From Trueperaceae bacterium (GTDB lineage: Bacteria; Deinococcota; Deinococci; Deinococcales; Trueperaceae): 64,000 nucleotides of DNA. Location of the stretch: contig DASVCN010000023.1 in NCBI GenBank assembly GCA_036381595.1, positions 62,001 through 126,000 of the forward strand, written 5' to 3'. The notes beneath the pieces are model-generated. The model did not search any database and was not told where the DNA came from. It saw only the letters and a list, made by a program, of their open reading frames with translations. Both the position numbers and the translations under genes were made by a program. This document shows, piece after piece, positions 43,534 through 52,663 of the stretch (position 1 is its first letter; each line of letters opens with the position of its first letter).

Positions 43534-44700
43534 TCACTGCTGCCCTCGTCGCCGGCTCGCAGCCAGCTGCCTCGAGAAGTAGTCGATGTAGCCGGGGACC
43601 ACAACTTGTCCAGAGAAGTCGCGGCTCCGAGCCACGAGGCACTGCTCGTCGATCGGCGAGTCGAGAGCGCGGACCATAGCTGCCGCCAGGAGGTCGGGCT
43701 CGCCCACCGGCACCAGTTCACCGTACCGGCCGCCTTCCAGCACCTCCGCAGGGCCGGAACGGCAGTCCGTCGAGACTACCGGGCAGCCGCAAGCGAGCGC
43801 CTGGATGAGTGCGCCAGGCAACCCTTCCCACTGCGACGAGAGGACGAAGAGGTCCGCCCGGGCGAGGTAGGCGAACGGGTTCTCGACGAATCCCGGCAGC
43901 TCCACTTCGGCCGCCAGGCCCAGCGAGCCGGCCAACCGCTCGAGCCGCTCCCGCTCCTCGCCCTCGCCGAGGATCAGCAGCCTCGCCTCGCGGGACTCGC
44001 GGACCCGCGCGAACGCCCGGATGAGGGTGGCGAAATCCTTCTGGACGTGCAGCCGTCCCATGCCCAGGATCACCGGCGGTTGGCCTGGCTCGAGCCAGGG
44101 GTGATCCGCTGGCCGGTTGGCGAGGGTGAGGATGTCCTCGGTCACCACCGGGTTGTGGAGCACTTCGAGCTTCTCCCGCGGGAGACGGAAATGCCTGGCC
44201 AGGTCATCGGCAACTCCCTGCGATACGGCGACGATGCCGTCGGCGAAGCGGTAGCCCAGCCTGGCGAGCTCGTCGCTAAGCAGGTCCTTGGGCCGGGCGA
44301 GGCTACGGATCCGCTTCGAAGGCGTGTTGGCTTCGCGGATGATCACCGGGATCCTCCTCCCCGACAGCCGTCGTGCGGCGAGCGCCACCAGGCTGGCATG
44401 GTGGAGGGTGGAGATGAGCAGGTCCGGTCGTTCGTTCCGGAGGTAGCCGGCCAGGTAGGGGAGGGCGCGCGACACACCTCCGGTAGGGCTCACCTCCCTG
44501 ATATCGATCTCCTTCGAGACGCTCTCCAGGTAGGGGCCGGCCGCCTTCGCGAGGAGCAGGTCGACTCGGATGCCCTGGGCCGAGAGGCCGTTGGCGAGGT
44601 GGACCATCATCCGCTCGGCGCCCCCGCCGCTCAGATCCGCCATGAAGATAGCGATCCTGGTAGGCCGAGGAGTCGGCGGGCCGCTACCCTCACTCTCCAT
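43534..44700 (-). CDS. GT4 family glycosyltransferase
   Basis: A 388-residue GT-B enzyme, paralogous to 19401-20537: IAIFMADLSGGGAERMMVHLANG, STLHHASLVALAARRLSG, ILGMGRLHVQKDFATLIRAFA, LLILGEGEERERLERL and SSQWEGLPGALIQALACGCPVVSTDC align block by block. It overlaps the preceding Wzy-like gene by 11 bp, the same order as its paralogue. It belongs to the last position of a four-gene minus-strand operon starting at 48646. Confidence 0.93.
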   Translation of the reverse strand: MESEGSGPPTPRPTRIAIFMADLSGGGAERMMVHLANGLSAQGIRVDLLLAKAAGPYLESVSKEIDIREVSPTGGVSRALPYLAGYLRNERPDLLISTLHHASLVALAARRLSGRRIPVIIREANTPSKRIRSLARPKDLLSDELARLGYRFADGIVAVSQGVADDLARHFRLPREKLEVLHNPVVTEDILTLANRPADHPWLEPGQPPVILGMGRLHVQKDFATLIRAFARVRESREARLLILGEGEERERLERLAGSLGLAAEVELPGFVENPFAYLARADLFVLSSQWEGLPGALIQALACGCPVVSTDCRSGPAEVLEGGRYGELVPVGEPDLLAAAMVRALDSPIDEQCLVARSRDFSGQVVVPGYIDYFSRQLAASRRRGQQ

Positions 44701-45859
44701 CCGACTCCGCTCCCTCGGCGATTGGCCTCGAACCTCCGTGCTCCTCCCGGTGACAGACGAAACCCACCACCGCCAGGAACAGCCAGGTGAGCCGGTCGGT
44801 GTACGAAACCCGGGCGAGGTCGAGCATCAGGAGCATGAGGACGAAGGCGAGTATCAGCCAGGAGCGTCCCGAGCCGCGCCTCCGAACGAGGCTGGCGGCC
44901 CGCCAGAACAGGTTGGCGTGGATGGAGTAGTAGAGGATCAGCCCGATCAGGCCGAGGTTCGCCAGCACCTCGGTGAAGTTGTTGTGCGAGTAGACCTGGA
45001 GCGGGTTCATCCAGCGGTACTGATCGACGCCGTGCCCCCAGACCGGCGAGGTGCTCCACGCGTCGAGTGCGTCGGTGAGCAGGTTCTCGCGCTTCTCCGC
45101 GCTGCTGTCCTGGCCCGCCAGCGCCTCGTCTATCCGTTTGTAGACGGTGAGGTTCTCGATCGGCTCCAGTACCGCCTCACGGTTCTCGATGAGGAGGAGG
45201 ATCGAGGCCGGCAGGAGGAGCAAGACCGCCCCGGCGACGATCGTGGAGCGTTTGATGCCCACGGTCAGCCAGCGGGAGAGCAGGAGCAGGTAGGTGAACC
45301 AGACGAACACCATCTTGCGACTGCCGCTGGTGACCGTCGCGATCACCAGCAGCGTCAGGGCGAACGCCCCGGCGAGCCAGTGCCTCCCCCAGACCATCAA
45401 CATCAGGAAAGCGGTCAGAGAAAGCTGGATTGCCAGCTCGTTGGCGTTCCCCACCAGGCCCTCCACCCGAACTCCACTGCCCGTCCAGAACTGGAAGAGG
45501 GCTATCGCGGCCTGGACGGCGGCTCCGGCTGCGGCACAACCGGCCAGCCACACCAGGGAGAGCCCGTTGAACAGCGCGATCCAGATGAGGGTCGCGCCCA
45601 GGACGTCCACGAGGATGGAGACCGAGCGGACCGTCGCCGGCATCGGATGAGCCGACCAGAGCACGCTGGCGAAGGTGAACAGGAAGAAGATCCAGAAGAG
45701 CCAGGGGAGCGGGTCGGCGTTGAGGGTGATCGATCCCTGCTTCGCCTTCCACAGGAGGGTGAGGAGCATTACCCCTTCGGAGAGGTGCACCACACGAGAC
45801 AGGCCCGGCTGCGACTGGGCGAGCAGGACCGCCAGGACGTAGAGGCCGGCCGATCCCAC
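44690..45859 (-). CDS. O-antigen polymerase/ligase-like membrane protein
   Basis: About 389 residues, ten or more membrane segments with a large loop at ~260-320. The Wzy_C-like segment reads ENLLTDALDAWSTSPVWGHGVDQYRW followed by YSHNNFTEVLANLGLIGLILYY. The start is uncertain: GTG 45859 is the first standard codon, but the frame stays open for 23 codons upstream (to 45928) without a clear start or ribosome-binding site. It pairs with the GT4 at 43534, mirroring the 18176/19401 pair. Confidence 0.83.
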   Translation of the reverse strand: MGSAGLYVLAVLLAQSQPGLSRVVHLSEGVMLLTLLWKAKQGSITLNADPLPWLFWIFFLFTFASVLWSAHPMPATVRSVSILVDVLGATLIWIALFNGLSLVWLAGCAAAGAAVQAAIALFQFWTGSGVRVEGLVGNANELAIQLSLTAFLMLMVWGRHWLAGAFALTLLVIATVTSGSRKMVFVWFTYLLLLSRWLTVGIKRSTIVAGAVLLLLPASILLLIENREAVLEPIENLTVYKRIDEALAGQDSSAEKRENLLTDALDAWSTSPVWGHGVDQYRWMNPLQVYSHNNFTEVLANLGLIGLILYYSIHANLFWRAASLVRRRGSGRSWLILAFVLMLLMLDLARVSYTDRLTWLFLAVVGFVCHREEHGGSRPIAEGAESDGE

Positions 45860-45923
45860 GAGGATGAGGTCGGGCAGGCCCAGCCTGGCGCCGGCGCGCT
45901 CGGCGGAGCTTCCGACTAGCGCG

Positions 45924-47309
45924 CTAATGTGCTACCACCTCTGGCGCTTCCACCTTGGAGATGGTGAAGCGGTGCTTGCCGCTCACCGTGGTCTCGATCT
46001 CGTCGGTGAACTCCACCTCTACCCGGCAGCCCTCTCCCATCACCAGTCGAACCTGTTGACGCAGAGATCCGACCTCCTCCTCCAGCTCCGCGCCAGCCGG
46101 CGCCCGGGGTCCGGGCTTGATCCGGATGACCACCAGATCCAACTCCTCCTGGACGACCTGGAACATCTCGACCCAGTCACGTTCGTAGAAGAGGTGGGTG
46201 AAGAACTCACCGAAGACCTGAGTGCCGTCTCGAGTGAAGAACGTGTCGCTCACGCGCCCGCTGATCCGGGCCAGCGTGGGCCAGGCGATAGCCCCGGGAT
46301 CGTCCCTGCGGGACCAGGAGCCCATGTCTCCGATGCGGTAGCGCAGCAGCGGCATCGCGAAGTTGGTGAGTGGGGTGACCACTATCTCGCCGGTCTCTCC
46401 CGGTTCGGCCACGGTGCCGTCGGGCCGGACGATCTCGACGTAGTGCGATGGCGCCGAGACGACCGGGCCGCTGCTGCCGGGCGTTTCGCAGGCGACCACG
46501 CCTACCTCGCGCGAGCCGTAGCGGTCGTATACCCTGGTTCCGAACACCTCTTCGATGGCGGCTCTCATGGGGGCGTGAAGGGTGCTGGCAGAGGTGAAGA
46601 TCGTCTTCGGAGTGAAAAGCTCGAGCCCCTCCTGGCGCGCGAAGCGGGCGATCCTGAAGATGCTCTCGGCGTAGGCGACGATGAGGCTGGGCCGGAAGGC
46701 GTTGATCTCCTCGACGTACGCCCTCATCGTCGCGGGGGTCATCCGGAAGGTGTTCAGGAAGCGCTTGTTCCGCACGCGCTGACCGGCGCGGGACCAGAGG
46801 CTGCGCCGCGCGCCCATGATGTCCCTCTCGGAGCCCCACAGTTCTATGACCCGTTCTCCCAGGCGGTAGCCCGCCCGCTCCTCGAAGAAGAGCTTCACGG
46901 CGTTGTTCCAGTCCTGATAGTCGGCGTCCTGGATGAGCTTCACCGGCTCCCCGGTCGAGCCGCCCGACTGGTTGATCCTGGTGCGGCGACGATCGCAGTC
47001 GTCCGAGCACAGCTCGTCCCAGTTCGAGCGGATCGTGGGCTTGTCCAGTAGCGGCAGGTCCGTGAACCTCTCGACGTTCACCTTGCCCCCGACCACCGCC
47101 CCGTAGCGCTCCAGCAGCCTACGGTAGTAGGGCACGTGAGCATGAGCGAACGCGAGGAGTCGCTCGAGGCGTTCGCGTTGCAGCGACGCGACCTCGGTGG
47201 CATCGAGAGCGGCCCACCTGCGCATGAGCGCCAGATGCTCCAAGGCCGAACCAGCGGCTGCCAACCTGAGGCGCCACAGGTTGCCCAGCACCAGTTCCTG
47301 GGCGCTCAT
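45924..47309 (-). CDS. Phenylacetate-CoA ligase-like adenylate-forming enzyme (CapK/PaaK family)
   Basis: A 461-residue ANL-superfamily protein. The nucleotide loop is INQSGGSTGEPVKLIQD (P-loop-like SGGSTGxP); later come DRYGSREVGVVACE and PLLRYRIGDMGSWSRR (the RxGD adenylation motif). Its C-terminal subdomain is PaaK-like. CapK-type members occur in capsule loci and are thought to activate an acid for sugar modification; no CoA or carrier partner is visible here. ATG 47309 overlaps the previous stop (TGATG). Confidence 0.87.
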   Translation of the reverse strand: MSAQELVLGNLWRLRLAAAGSALEHLALMRRWAALDATEVASLQRERLERLLAFAHAHVPYYRRLLERYGAVVGGKVNVERFTDLPLLDKPTIRSNWDELCSDDCDRRRTRINQSGGSTGEPVKLIQDADYQDWNNAVKLFFEERAGYRLGERVIELWGSERDIMGARRSLWSRAGQRVRNKRFLNTFRMTPATMRAYVEEINAFRPSLIVAYAESIFRIARFARQEGLELFTPKTIFTSASTLHAPMRAAIEEVFGTRVYDRYGSREVGVVACETPGSSGPVVSAPSHYVEIVRPDGTVAEPGETGEIVVTPLTNFAMPLLRYRIGDMGSWSRRDDPGAIAWPTLARISGRVSDTFFTRDGTQVFGEFFTHLFYERDWVEMFQVVQEELDLVVIRIKPGPRAPAGAELEEEVGSLRQQVRLVMGEGCRVEVEFTDEIETTVSGKHRFTISKVEAPEVVAH

Positions 47310-48646
47310 CACCGAAGACTCCTGTAGAGCTCCACCAGCCGGTCGTTGAGCTTCGCGCTGTCGTACTCTGCCACGACCTTGGCGCGGCCTGCGCGGCCCA
47401 TCGACGGCCACAGCTCCGGCCTATCCACCAGCTCGCGCAGGCGCCGGTGGAGCTGTTCCGGACTGCGCTCCTCTACCAGGAAGCCGGACACGCCGTCCTC
47501 CACCAGCTCGGGTATGCCGCTGTGACGAGTGGAGAGCACCGGCAGGCCGCTCGCCATCGCCTCCTTGACGACGTTGGGTATCCCCTCCTGGTCGCCGTCG
47601 CTGGCCGTGACGCTGGGCGCGACGAGGAGGTGGGCCCGTGCGAGCTGGGCAACCACGCCGGCAGAGTTCTGCGCTCCCAGCCAGGTGACCTGCGGGGCGA
47701 TACCCGCTTCCTCTGCCTGCCGCCTGGCCGACTCCTCGAGCTCGCCTTCGCCAACCACCGTAAGCCTGATCCTGCGGCCGCTCGCGATCGTCCTGGCGAC
47801 CGCCTCTATGGCGTCGGTCAGGCCTTTCTTCTCGGTGAGCCTGCCTATGAAGAGCACCCGCGTCTCCTCCTCCGGCGCTCGCGAGCGGACGGCGAACGGG
47901 AACCGCTCGGTCTCGATGCCCGAGTGGAGCACGCAGGTCCTTTCCGCGGGGGCCCCCGCGGCGATGAGCTTCTGCCTGAAGTACTCGCTCACCGGCAGGA
48001 GCAGCTCGGCCGCGCCGAACAGTTCATCGTAGATCCGCGGGTTCTTCTCCAGCGCGCTGGAGAGGTCCGCCCCCCGGAACGAGACGACCAGCGGCGCCCT
48101 AAGCGCTCCCGACCTCTTGAGCGGCAGCAGTGCCGGACCCAGCTTGCCGAACTGGGCGTGCACCACGTCGTAGTCGGAATGCCGCAGGAACGAAAGCGTC
48201 GTGTAGAGCTGCGACAGGTTGAGCGCCTTCGACCCGTGCCGACGGAAGTCGAGGGCGTCGAGCACCGCGGGTCGCCAGGCGTACGGTCTCAGCAGCTGGC
48301 CGGCGGCGAGCGAGACGCGCCTGGCCCAGCTACCGGGGATGACGAAGTGCTTCAGTCGAGCCTCGAGGTCGTACCTGTACAGCTCGCCGTGATTCCTCTC
48401 GAACGGCTTGAGCGACCGGGCGAAGATGTCGAGCTGGTGGCCCCGGTCGAGGAGGCCGTTGATCTGATTGAGGATGAACGTGTTGGAGATGCGCGGAAAG
48501 ACGTCCACGAAGAACGCGATCCGCAGCGCTGCGGTCGGCGGGGCTCGCCGCCGATCCGCTTCGGTTGGGCCCACGCCCGCCAGTCCCATTGAAGAAGTCG
48601 ACCCCCCGCTTCGTCGAGATAGCGCCGCCATCCGTAGCGGCAACAT
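47309..48646 (-). CDS. GT4 glycosyltransferase (WcaL-like)
   Basis: A 445-residue GT-B enzyme: LRIAFFVDVFPRISNTFILNQ, VVHAQFGKLGPALLPLK, VSFRGADLSSALEKNP, LFIGRLTEKKGLTDAIEAV, LTVVGEGELEESARRQAEE and SVTASDGDQEGIPNVVKEAMASGLPVL. ATG 48646 is chosen because a TAGCGT -10 box ends 11 bases before it, implying a leaderless mRNA. ATG 48631 and 48589 are alternatives, since the first 45 residues are not typical of the family. It heads the operon 48646 to 43534 (GT4, CapK, Wzy, GT4). Confidence 0.88.
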   Translation of the reverse strand: MLPLRMAALSRRSGGSTSSMGLAGVGPTEADRRRAPPTAALRIAFFVDVFPRISNTFILNQINGLLDRGHQLDIFARSLKPFERNHGELYRYDLEARLKHFVIPGSWARRVSLAAGQLLRPYAWRPAVLDALDFRRHGSKALNLSQLYTTLSFLRHSDYDVVHAQFGKLGPALLPLKRSGALRAPLVVSFRGADLSSALEKNPRIYDELFGAAELLLPVSEYFRQKLIAAGAPAERTCVLHSGIETERFPFAVRSRAPEEETRVLFIGRLTEKKGLTDAIEAVARTIASGRRIRLTVVGEGELEESARRQAEEAGIAPQVTWLGAQNSAGVVAQLARAHLLVAPSVTASDGDQEGIPNVVKEAMASGLPVLSTRHSGIPELVEDGVSGFLVEERSPEQLHRRLRELVDRPELWPSMGRAGRAKVVAEYDSAKLNDRLVELYRSLR

Positions 48647-48656
48647 CAGTGAACCA

Positions 48657-48689
48657 ACGCTATCGCGGAGGGGTTCAGGAGGTTGTGAC
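48657..48689 (-). promoter_or_regulatory. Predicted leaderless promoter of the 48646 operon (shared operator)
   Basis: Minus-strand GTCACA (48689-48684), 21 bp, TAGCGT (48662-48657); ATG 48646 starts ten bases on. Confidence 0.6.
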
Positions 48690-48721
48690 CCCCGCACCCG
48701 CCGGCCTGGACCCGCTCCGAG

Positions 48722-48763
48722 TGTGAGGCCTGCGAGGGGCGTTCCTACCGCCACGTATAAGTT
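48722..48763 (+). promoter_or_regulatory. Predicted leaderless promoter of the 48770 operon
   Basis: TGTGAG (48722-48727), exactly 30 bp, TAAGTT (48758-48763); GTG 48770 follows after six bases. A TATAAG overlaps two bases to the left. A separate TGTGAC lies at 48684. Confidence 0.58.
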
Positions 48764-48769
48764 GTAGGC

Positions 48770-49684
48770 GTGCAGCCCTACTTCTCCGTCGTCATCCCCA
48801 CCTATCGCCGACCGGAACTCCTCCGCGAGGCTGTAGGGAGTGTTCTGCGGCAGGAGTTCAGCGACTTCGAGCTGCTCGTGGTCGATGACGACCCGGAGGG
48901 CTCCGGCCGGAACGCTCTGAGCGGCATCGGAGATGCCAGGCTCCGCTATCTGCGGAACGATCGCGGTCGTGGCGGCAGCGGCACTCGCAACGCGGGGATC
49001 TTCCGCGCCAACGGCAAGTGGACCGCGTTCCTCGATGACGACGACGTCTGGCGGCCGCACAAGCTGGCCGCCCAGCACCGGCTCATCGAGGGCGGAGGCG
49101 AGGACCTCGTGCTCGTCTACGCCGGCAGCGCGATCTTCGACTTCGATCGGCAGGAGATAGTCTCCCGGCGCGGGTGCGACAAGCGGGGGAGGATCGCGGC
49201 TGACCTCCTCTACCGGAACTACGTGGGTGGACTATCCACGGTCGCGATCAGAACGGACGTCCTGAAGGCGGCCGGCGGCTTCGATGAACGGTTCCCTGCG
49301 CTCCAGGACGCCGAGCTCTATGTCCGGATCGCCGAGCAGGGCGTCGTCGATTACGTCGACGACGTACTCGTGTGGATCCGCAAGACGAACGGCGACAGGA
49401 TCACCCGCAACCCGGCCTCGAAGCTGCGGGGCAGCGAACTGTTCGAGGAGAAGTACCGCGACCGCATCGCCAAGGTGCCGCGACTCAGGCACAGGGCGGC
49501 CGCCCGGATCTTCGCCTTCGCTGCAGCCTCCGGGAAGTGGGGACCGATGCTCCGGGCGGCGCCCTGGACGGCCGCCGGCCTCGTCATCGACAGGAAGAGC
49601 CTCAGGAACATCGGTTACCGCATCGCCAAGTTCGCCTCCGGACGCGCCCGCGGCAAACGCGACCGCAGCGGCCTCCAGCGCTGA
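48770..49684 (+). CDS. GT2 family glycosyltransferase
   Basis: A 304-residue GT-A enzyme: FSVVIPTYRRPELLREAVGSV, ELLVVDDDPEGSG, NDRGRGGSGTRNAGIF, WTAFLDDDDVWRPHKLA (DxD) and GFDERFPALQDAELYVRIAEQG. Its general plan matches the GT2 at 17181. The GTG start has no Shine-Dalgarno but sits directly after a -10 box, consistent with leaderless translation. It is followed 12 bp on by a kinase-like gene in the same operon. Confidence 0.91.
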   Translation: MQPYFSVVIPTYRRPELLREAVGSVLRQEFSDFELLVVDDDPEGSGRNALSGIGDARLRYLRNDRGRGGSGTRNAGIFRANGKWTAFLDDDDVWRPHKLAAQHRLIEGGGEDLVLVYAGSAIFDFDRQEIVSRRGCDKRGRIAADLLYRNYVGGLSTVAIRTDVLKAAGGFDERFPALQDAELYVRIAEQGVVDYVDDVLVWIRKTNGDRITRNPASKLRGSELFEEKYRDRIAKVPRLRHRAAARIFAFAAASGKWGPMLRAAPWTAAGLVIDRKSLRNIGYRIAKFASGRARGKRDRSGLQR

Positions 49685-49695
49685 GGCCGGTCCCG

Positions 49696-50661
49696 ATGAC
49701 CGTCCTGGCTGCTGGTTGCGGCGAGGCAGAGGAGCTCCTCTCGCGACTCGGCTACCGCCTGCTCGACTGCAGGCCCCTCGAGTGGAAGCGGGTTCAGACG
49801 ACGCCCCTGATGATCGTCGATACCGATCGCGGCACGTTCGTGCTCAAGCTCCGCACTCCGCCGGCGAACCTCCGGTCGCGGGTCGTGGCCGCGGTCGCCG
49901 ACCTCGAGCTCTCGACGCAGGCGGCGGTCTACTCCTCGCTGTGCCGCCAGCAGTTCGACTACCTCCGCTTCCCCGCCCTCATCGACACCGACGGCCGCAA
50001 CTACCTGCTGCTCGAGCATGTGGATACGCGCCCCCACGGCGAGCACGACCTGCCCGGCGGTCAGCTGCTCGAGAGCCTGCTGGAGTTCCAGCTCTCAGAC
50101 ATGCGACTGGACCGAAGCGGTCCGCATACGCTCCTAGCTCGAACTCGCGAGCCGTTCGCGCTGCTGATGAGGAGGCTCCTCACCGGGATCAGGAAACAGT
50201 TGGGCTGGCCCATCGCCCGATCGGCACTCGAGGTCGCCTTCGCCTGCCGCTCCGCGCAACCGCCGCTAGAGCGCACGGTCGTGTGTCACAACGACTTCCA
50301 CCACAACAACCTGCTGCTCGACGTCCAGGGGCGCGTCTACTTCAGCGATTTCGAAGCGGTTACGCTCGAGGACCGCTGGGTGCTCGCCGACATCGTCCAC
50401 TACGCCGTGGGCACCCAGACGTTCCGCATCGACTGCGACGTCATCGGGGATTATGCCGAGCTGTTTGCGGGGCGCACCGGGCTCGCCCTCGACCTCACGG
50501 CTCAGCTGCGCGTGGGTCTCCTCGCCCGGCTGAGCAAACTGGTGCTCTCCTCGGTACCGCCGGCGGAGGCGGTCGCGAGGTACCGCCGCTTCCTGACCGA
50601 GGTGCTGCTCGACGACGCCTCATTCGGCGAGTGGATGGGAGGCAACTTCGGGGCGCGGTAG
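49696..50661 (+). CDS. Kinase-fold phosphotransferase (APH/choline kinase-like)
   Basis: A 321-residue protein of the aminoglycoside phosphotransferase/choline-kinase fold. A beta-strand IVDTDRGTFVLKL holds the ATP-binding Lys, the catalytic loop is VVCHNDFHHNNLLLD (HNDxxxxN) and the metal motif is VYFSDFEAVTLEDR (SDFE). In polysaccharide loci such proteins phosphorylate sugars or polyols, but the substrate here is unknown. It is co-transcribed with the GT2 at 48770. A second, divergent member of the fold is at 54841. Confidence 0.82.
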   Translation: MTVLAAGCGEAEELLSRLGYRLLDCRPLEWKRVQTTPLMIVDTDRGTFVLKLRTPPANLRSRVVAAVADLELSTQAAVYSSLCRQQFDYLRFPALIDTDGRNYLLLEHVDTRPHGEHDLPGGQLLESLLEFQLSDMRLDRSGPHTLLARTREPFALLMRRLLTGIRKQLGWPIARSALEVAFACRSAQPPLERTVVCHNDFHHNNLLLDVQGRVYFSDFEAVTLEDRWVLADIVHYAVGTQTFRIDCDVIGDYAELFAGRTGLALDLTAQLRVGLLARLSKLVLSSVPPAEAVARYRRFLTEVLLDDASFGEWMGGNFGAR

Positions 50662-50743
50662 AGGATCGGGGCGCCCGTCGCGACTCGAAATGTCGGGTGT
50701 CCAGGGGGAACCGCCGGCTGGGCTGGCCAGTTCGGCCCGAGCC

Positions 50744-51709
50744 TTAGTTACTGACGGTTCCCTTGGGTGATTGGCGTAACGACCGCAACATCCTGCCCAC
50801 GTAGCTGCGGGCTTCGTTGCGGTTCCTCCGCAGGCTGTGGCTCACCGGTGAGTACGACCGCTCGAATCGATCGTAGATCGTGAGGTAGGTGCGCCAGCGG
50901 AGCACCGGGGAGTCGATCCCGCGGGCGATCCGGTAGCACTTCTGGCACAGGTAGGGGAGGCCGTTGCGGCGCAGCTCCTCGGCCCTGTCGGGCATCAGTT
51001 CACACAGCAGGCCGAGGAGGAAGAGCGAATCCTCGGTCCAGTCGAGCGCCGAGGCGCTCGAGCCTTTGTTCTCGCCGTGACGGCGGAAGCTCGCGAGCGG
51101 GGCCTCCACGTCGACGGTGCCGTAGCGAGCCGCCAGGTTGGCGAAGGCGACGACGTCCTGATAGAGCCCTTTGGGGCTGTCGAATCCGCCGTGCTGGCGC
51201 AGTCTCTCGGTGTTGAAGAGGGTGCTGCAGAGGTAGAGGGCGGTTCCCTTCGCGAACCAGGTGAGGAAGACATCGGCGGCCGTCATCCCCTGGCAGTTGT
51301 TCGGCTTGACGCTCTTCACCCCGCCCTCGTCGTCGATCACCCTGGTTCCGGTCCGGATCGCGCCTACTTCCGTCCTGTTCGCGACAGCTCGCATGCACGT
51401 TTCGACGAAGTCGGCGTCGATCCGGTCGTCGTCGTGGAGGAGGAGGAAGTACCGTCCCCGCGCCTGCTCGAGGCAGAAGTTGAAGTTCTCGTTGGCGCCG
51501 ATGTTGCGAGCGTGGCGGAAGTAGCGGAGCCGGTCGCTGGCCCGGGCCCGGACGAGCTCGGGCGTGCGGTCGGTGGAGCAGTTGTCCGACACCACTATCT
51601 CGCAGTTCGGGTAGGTCTGGGCCAGGGCGCTGTCGAGCGCCTGCCGCAGGTACCCGCCAGCCCGGTTGTAGGTCGGCATGCCGATCGTCACCAGGGGTTG
51701 GTCGTTCAT
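50744..51709 (-). CDS. GT2 family glycosyltransferase
   Basis: A 321-residue GT-A enzyme: LVTIGMPTYNRAGGYLRQALDS, EIVVSDNCSTDRTPELV, RYFLLLHDDDRIDADFV (DxD) and STLFNTERLRQHGGFDSPKGLYQDVV. A C-terminal helical part contains a CQKCYR pair. It is monocistronic, with its own activator-type promoter and a leader of about 95 bases. It converges on the kinase-like gene to its left. Confidence 0.9.
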   Translation of the reverse strand: MNDQPLVTIGMPTYNRAGGYLRQALDSALAQTYPNCEIVVSDNCSTDRTPELVRARASDRLRYFRHARNIGANENFNFCLEQARGRYFLLLHDDDRIDADFVETCMRAVANRTEVGAIRTGTRVIDDEGGVKSVKPNNCQGMTAADVFLTWFAKGTALYLCSTLFNTERLRQHGGFDSPKGLYQDVVAFANLAARYGTVDVEAPLASFRRHGENKGSSASALDWTEDSLFLLGLLCELMPDRAEELRRNGLPYLCQKCYRIARGIDSPVLRWRTYLTIYDRFERSYSPVSHSLRRNRNEARSYVGRMLRSLRQSPKGTVSN

Positions 51710-51813
51710 CGAGCCACCCTACGCGCGACTCTCGGTGTGCACTTCACTCGGCGATAGCCGGTCATTCGCTTGCCCCCTCCGGTCCCGTGCCCGCATCGCG
51801 GGTCGCGCCTGAC

Positions 51814-51846
51814 AGAGTAACTATGCCGAACTGTTCTTCTTGTGAC
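51814..51846 (-). promoter_or_regulatory. Predicted activator-dependent promoter of the 50744-51709 GT2
   Basis: Minus-strand GTCACA (51846-51841), 21 bp, TACTCT (51819-51814). Confidence 0.6.
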
Positions 51847-51854
51847 AGTGGCAC

Positions 51855-52547
51855 TCAGCTTACGGCCGCGCTGCCCGTCTTCGGGGCGTCGTTCGTCCTC
51901 GACCATGTCTCGGTCGTCTCGTTCCAGCTCCTCACTACCCGTGCCGGCGCTCCTACCGCCAGTGAGCGCGGTGGCACGTCTCCTGACACGACGCTGTTCG
52001 CGCCGACCACCGCGTACTCACCGATCGTGACGCCAGGCAGGATGACGACGTTCTGGCCGATCCAGCTGCCCCGCCCGATCCTCACCGGCGCCACGTTCTC
52101 GATGCCCTGGTACTTGTACGGCACGTCGCCGCGAGAGGTTCCGTGCTGCCCGTCGCTGATGTAGATGTTGCCGGCGAACATGACGTCGTCCTCGATCTCT
52201 ATCCGTTCGAAAGCTACGACCTGGAGCGCCCAAGTGGCGGTCACGCGGTCGCCGAAGACGATGCTGGGCTCGAACTCCTGGCTCACGTGGTCACCCGCAG
52301 GGTGGCTGAGCCAGCTGCCCGGGAAGCTCGTGGTCGCCTTGATCACGCTGTTCGGGCCGATCTTCACGTCCCTGCCGAAGCGGATCAGCTGCGGGTTGCC
52401 GATCTCCCGGGGAGTGCGGATGGTGAGGCCGGGAGCCGGTGCCGCGAAGCGCGGGAGCGTGGCTGCTCCTACCCCCGACTCCGCCTTCTGCAGACGCGCC
52501 CCCATGGCTATCGCCAGCCGGTTCATAACTCTGTCGAAAGTTCTCAT
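51855..52547 (-). CDS. Left-handed beta-helix (hexapeptide repeat) acyltransferase
   Basis: A 230-residue hexapeptide acyltransferase. Repeats of the I-G-x4 type run through the C-terminal two-thirds: IRFGRDVKIGPNSVIKATTSF, IEIEDDVMFAGNIYISDGQHG (His of the active-site loop), VRIGRGSWIGQNVVILPGVTIGEYAVVGANSVV and PPRSLAVGAPARVV. It likely O- or N-acetylates a sugar with acetyl-CoA, as WcaF/CatB-type proteins do. ATG 52547 has GGAG upstream and lies downstream of the predicted promoter; earlier starts do not. Confidence 0.9.
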   Translation of the reverse strand: MRTFDRVMNRLAIAMGARLQKAESGVGAATLPRFAAPAPGLTIRTPREIGNPQLIRFGRDVKIGPNSVIKATTSFPGSWLSHPAGDHVSQEFEPSIVFGDRVTATWALQVVAFERIEIEDDVMFAGNIYISDGQHGTSRGDVPYKYQGIENVAPVRIGRGSWIGQNVVILPGVTIGEYAVVGANSVVSGDVPPRSLAVGAPARVVRSWNETTETWSRTNDAPKTGSAAVS

Positions 52548-52621
52548 CTGCCTGATCTCCTGCTCGCCTGAAGGAGCCTGTTCCGGTTCGTCCCGTCCGG
52601 TACTTCCGATCCGTTGCTGCG

Positions 52622-52663
52622 AGGTTAGCCGAGCTACTCTGCCTCCCCAGCACACCAGTCACA
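52622..52663 (-). promoter_or_regulatory. Predicted promoter of the acyltransferase (shared operator)
   Basis: Minus-strand TGTGAC (52663-52658), exactly 30 bp, TAACCT (52627-52622). Confidence 0.66.
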
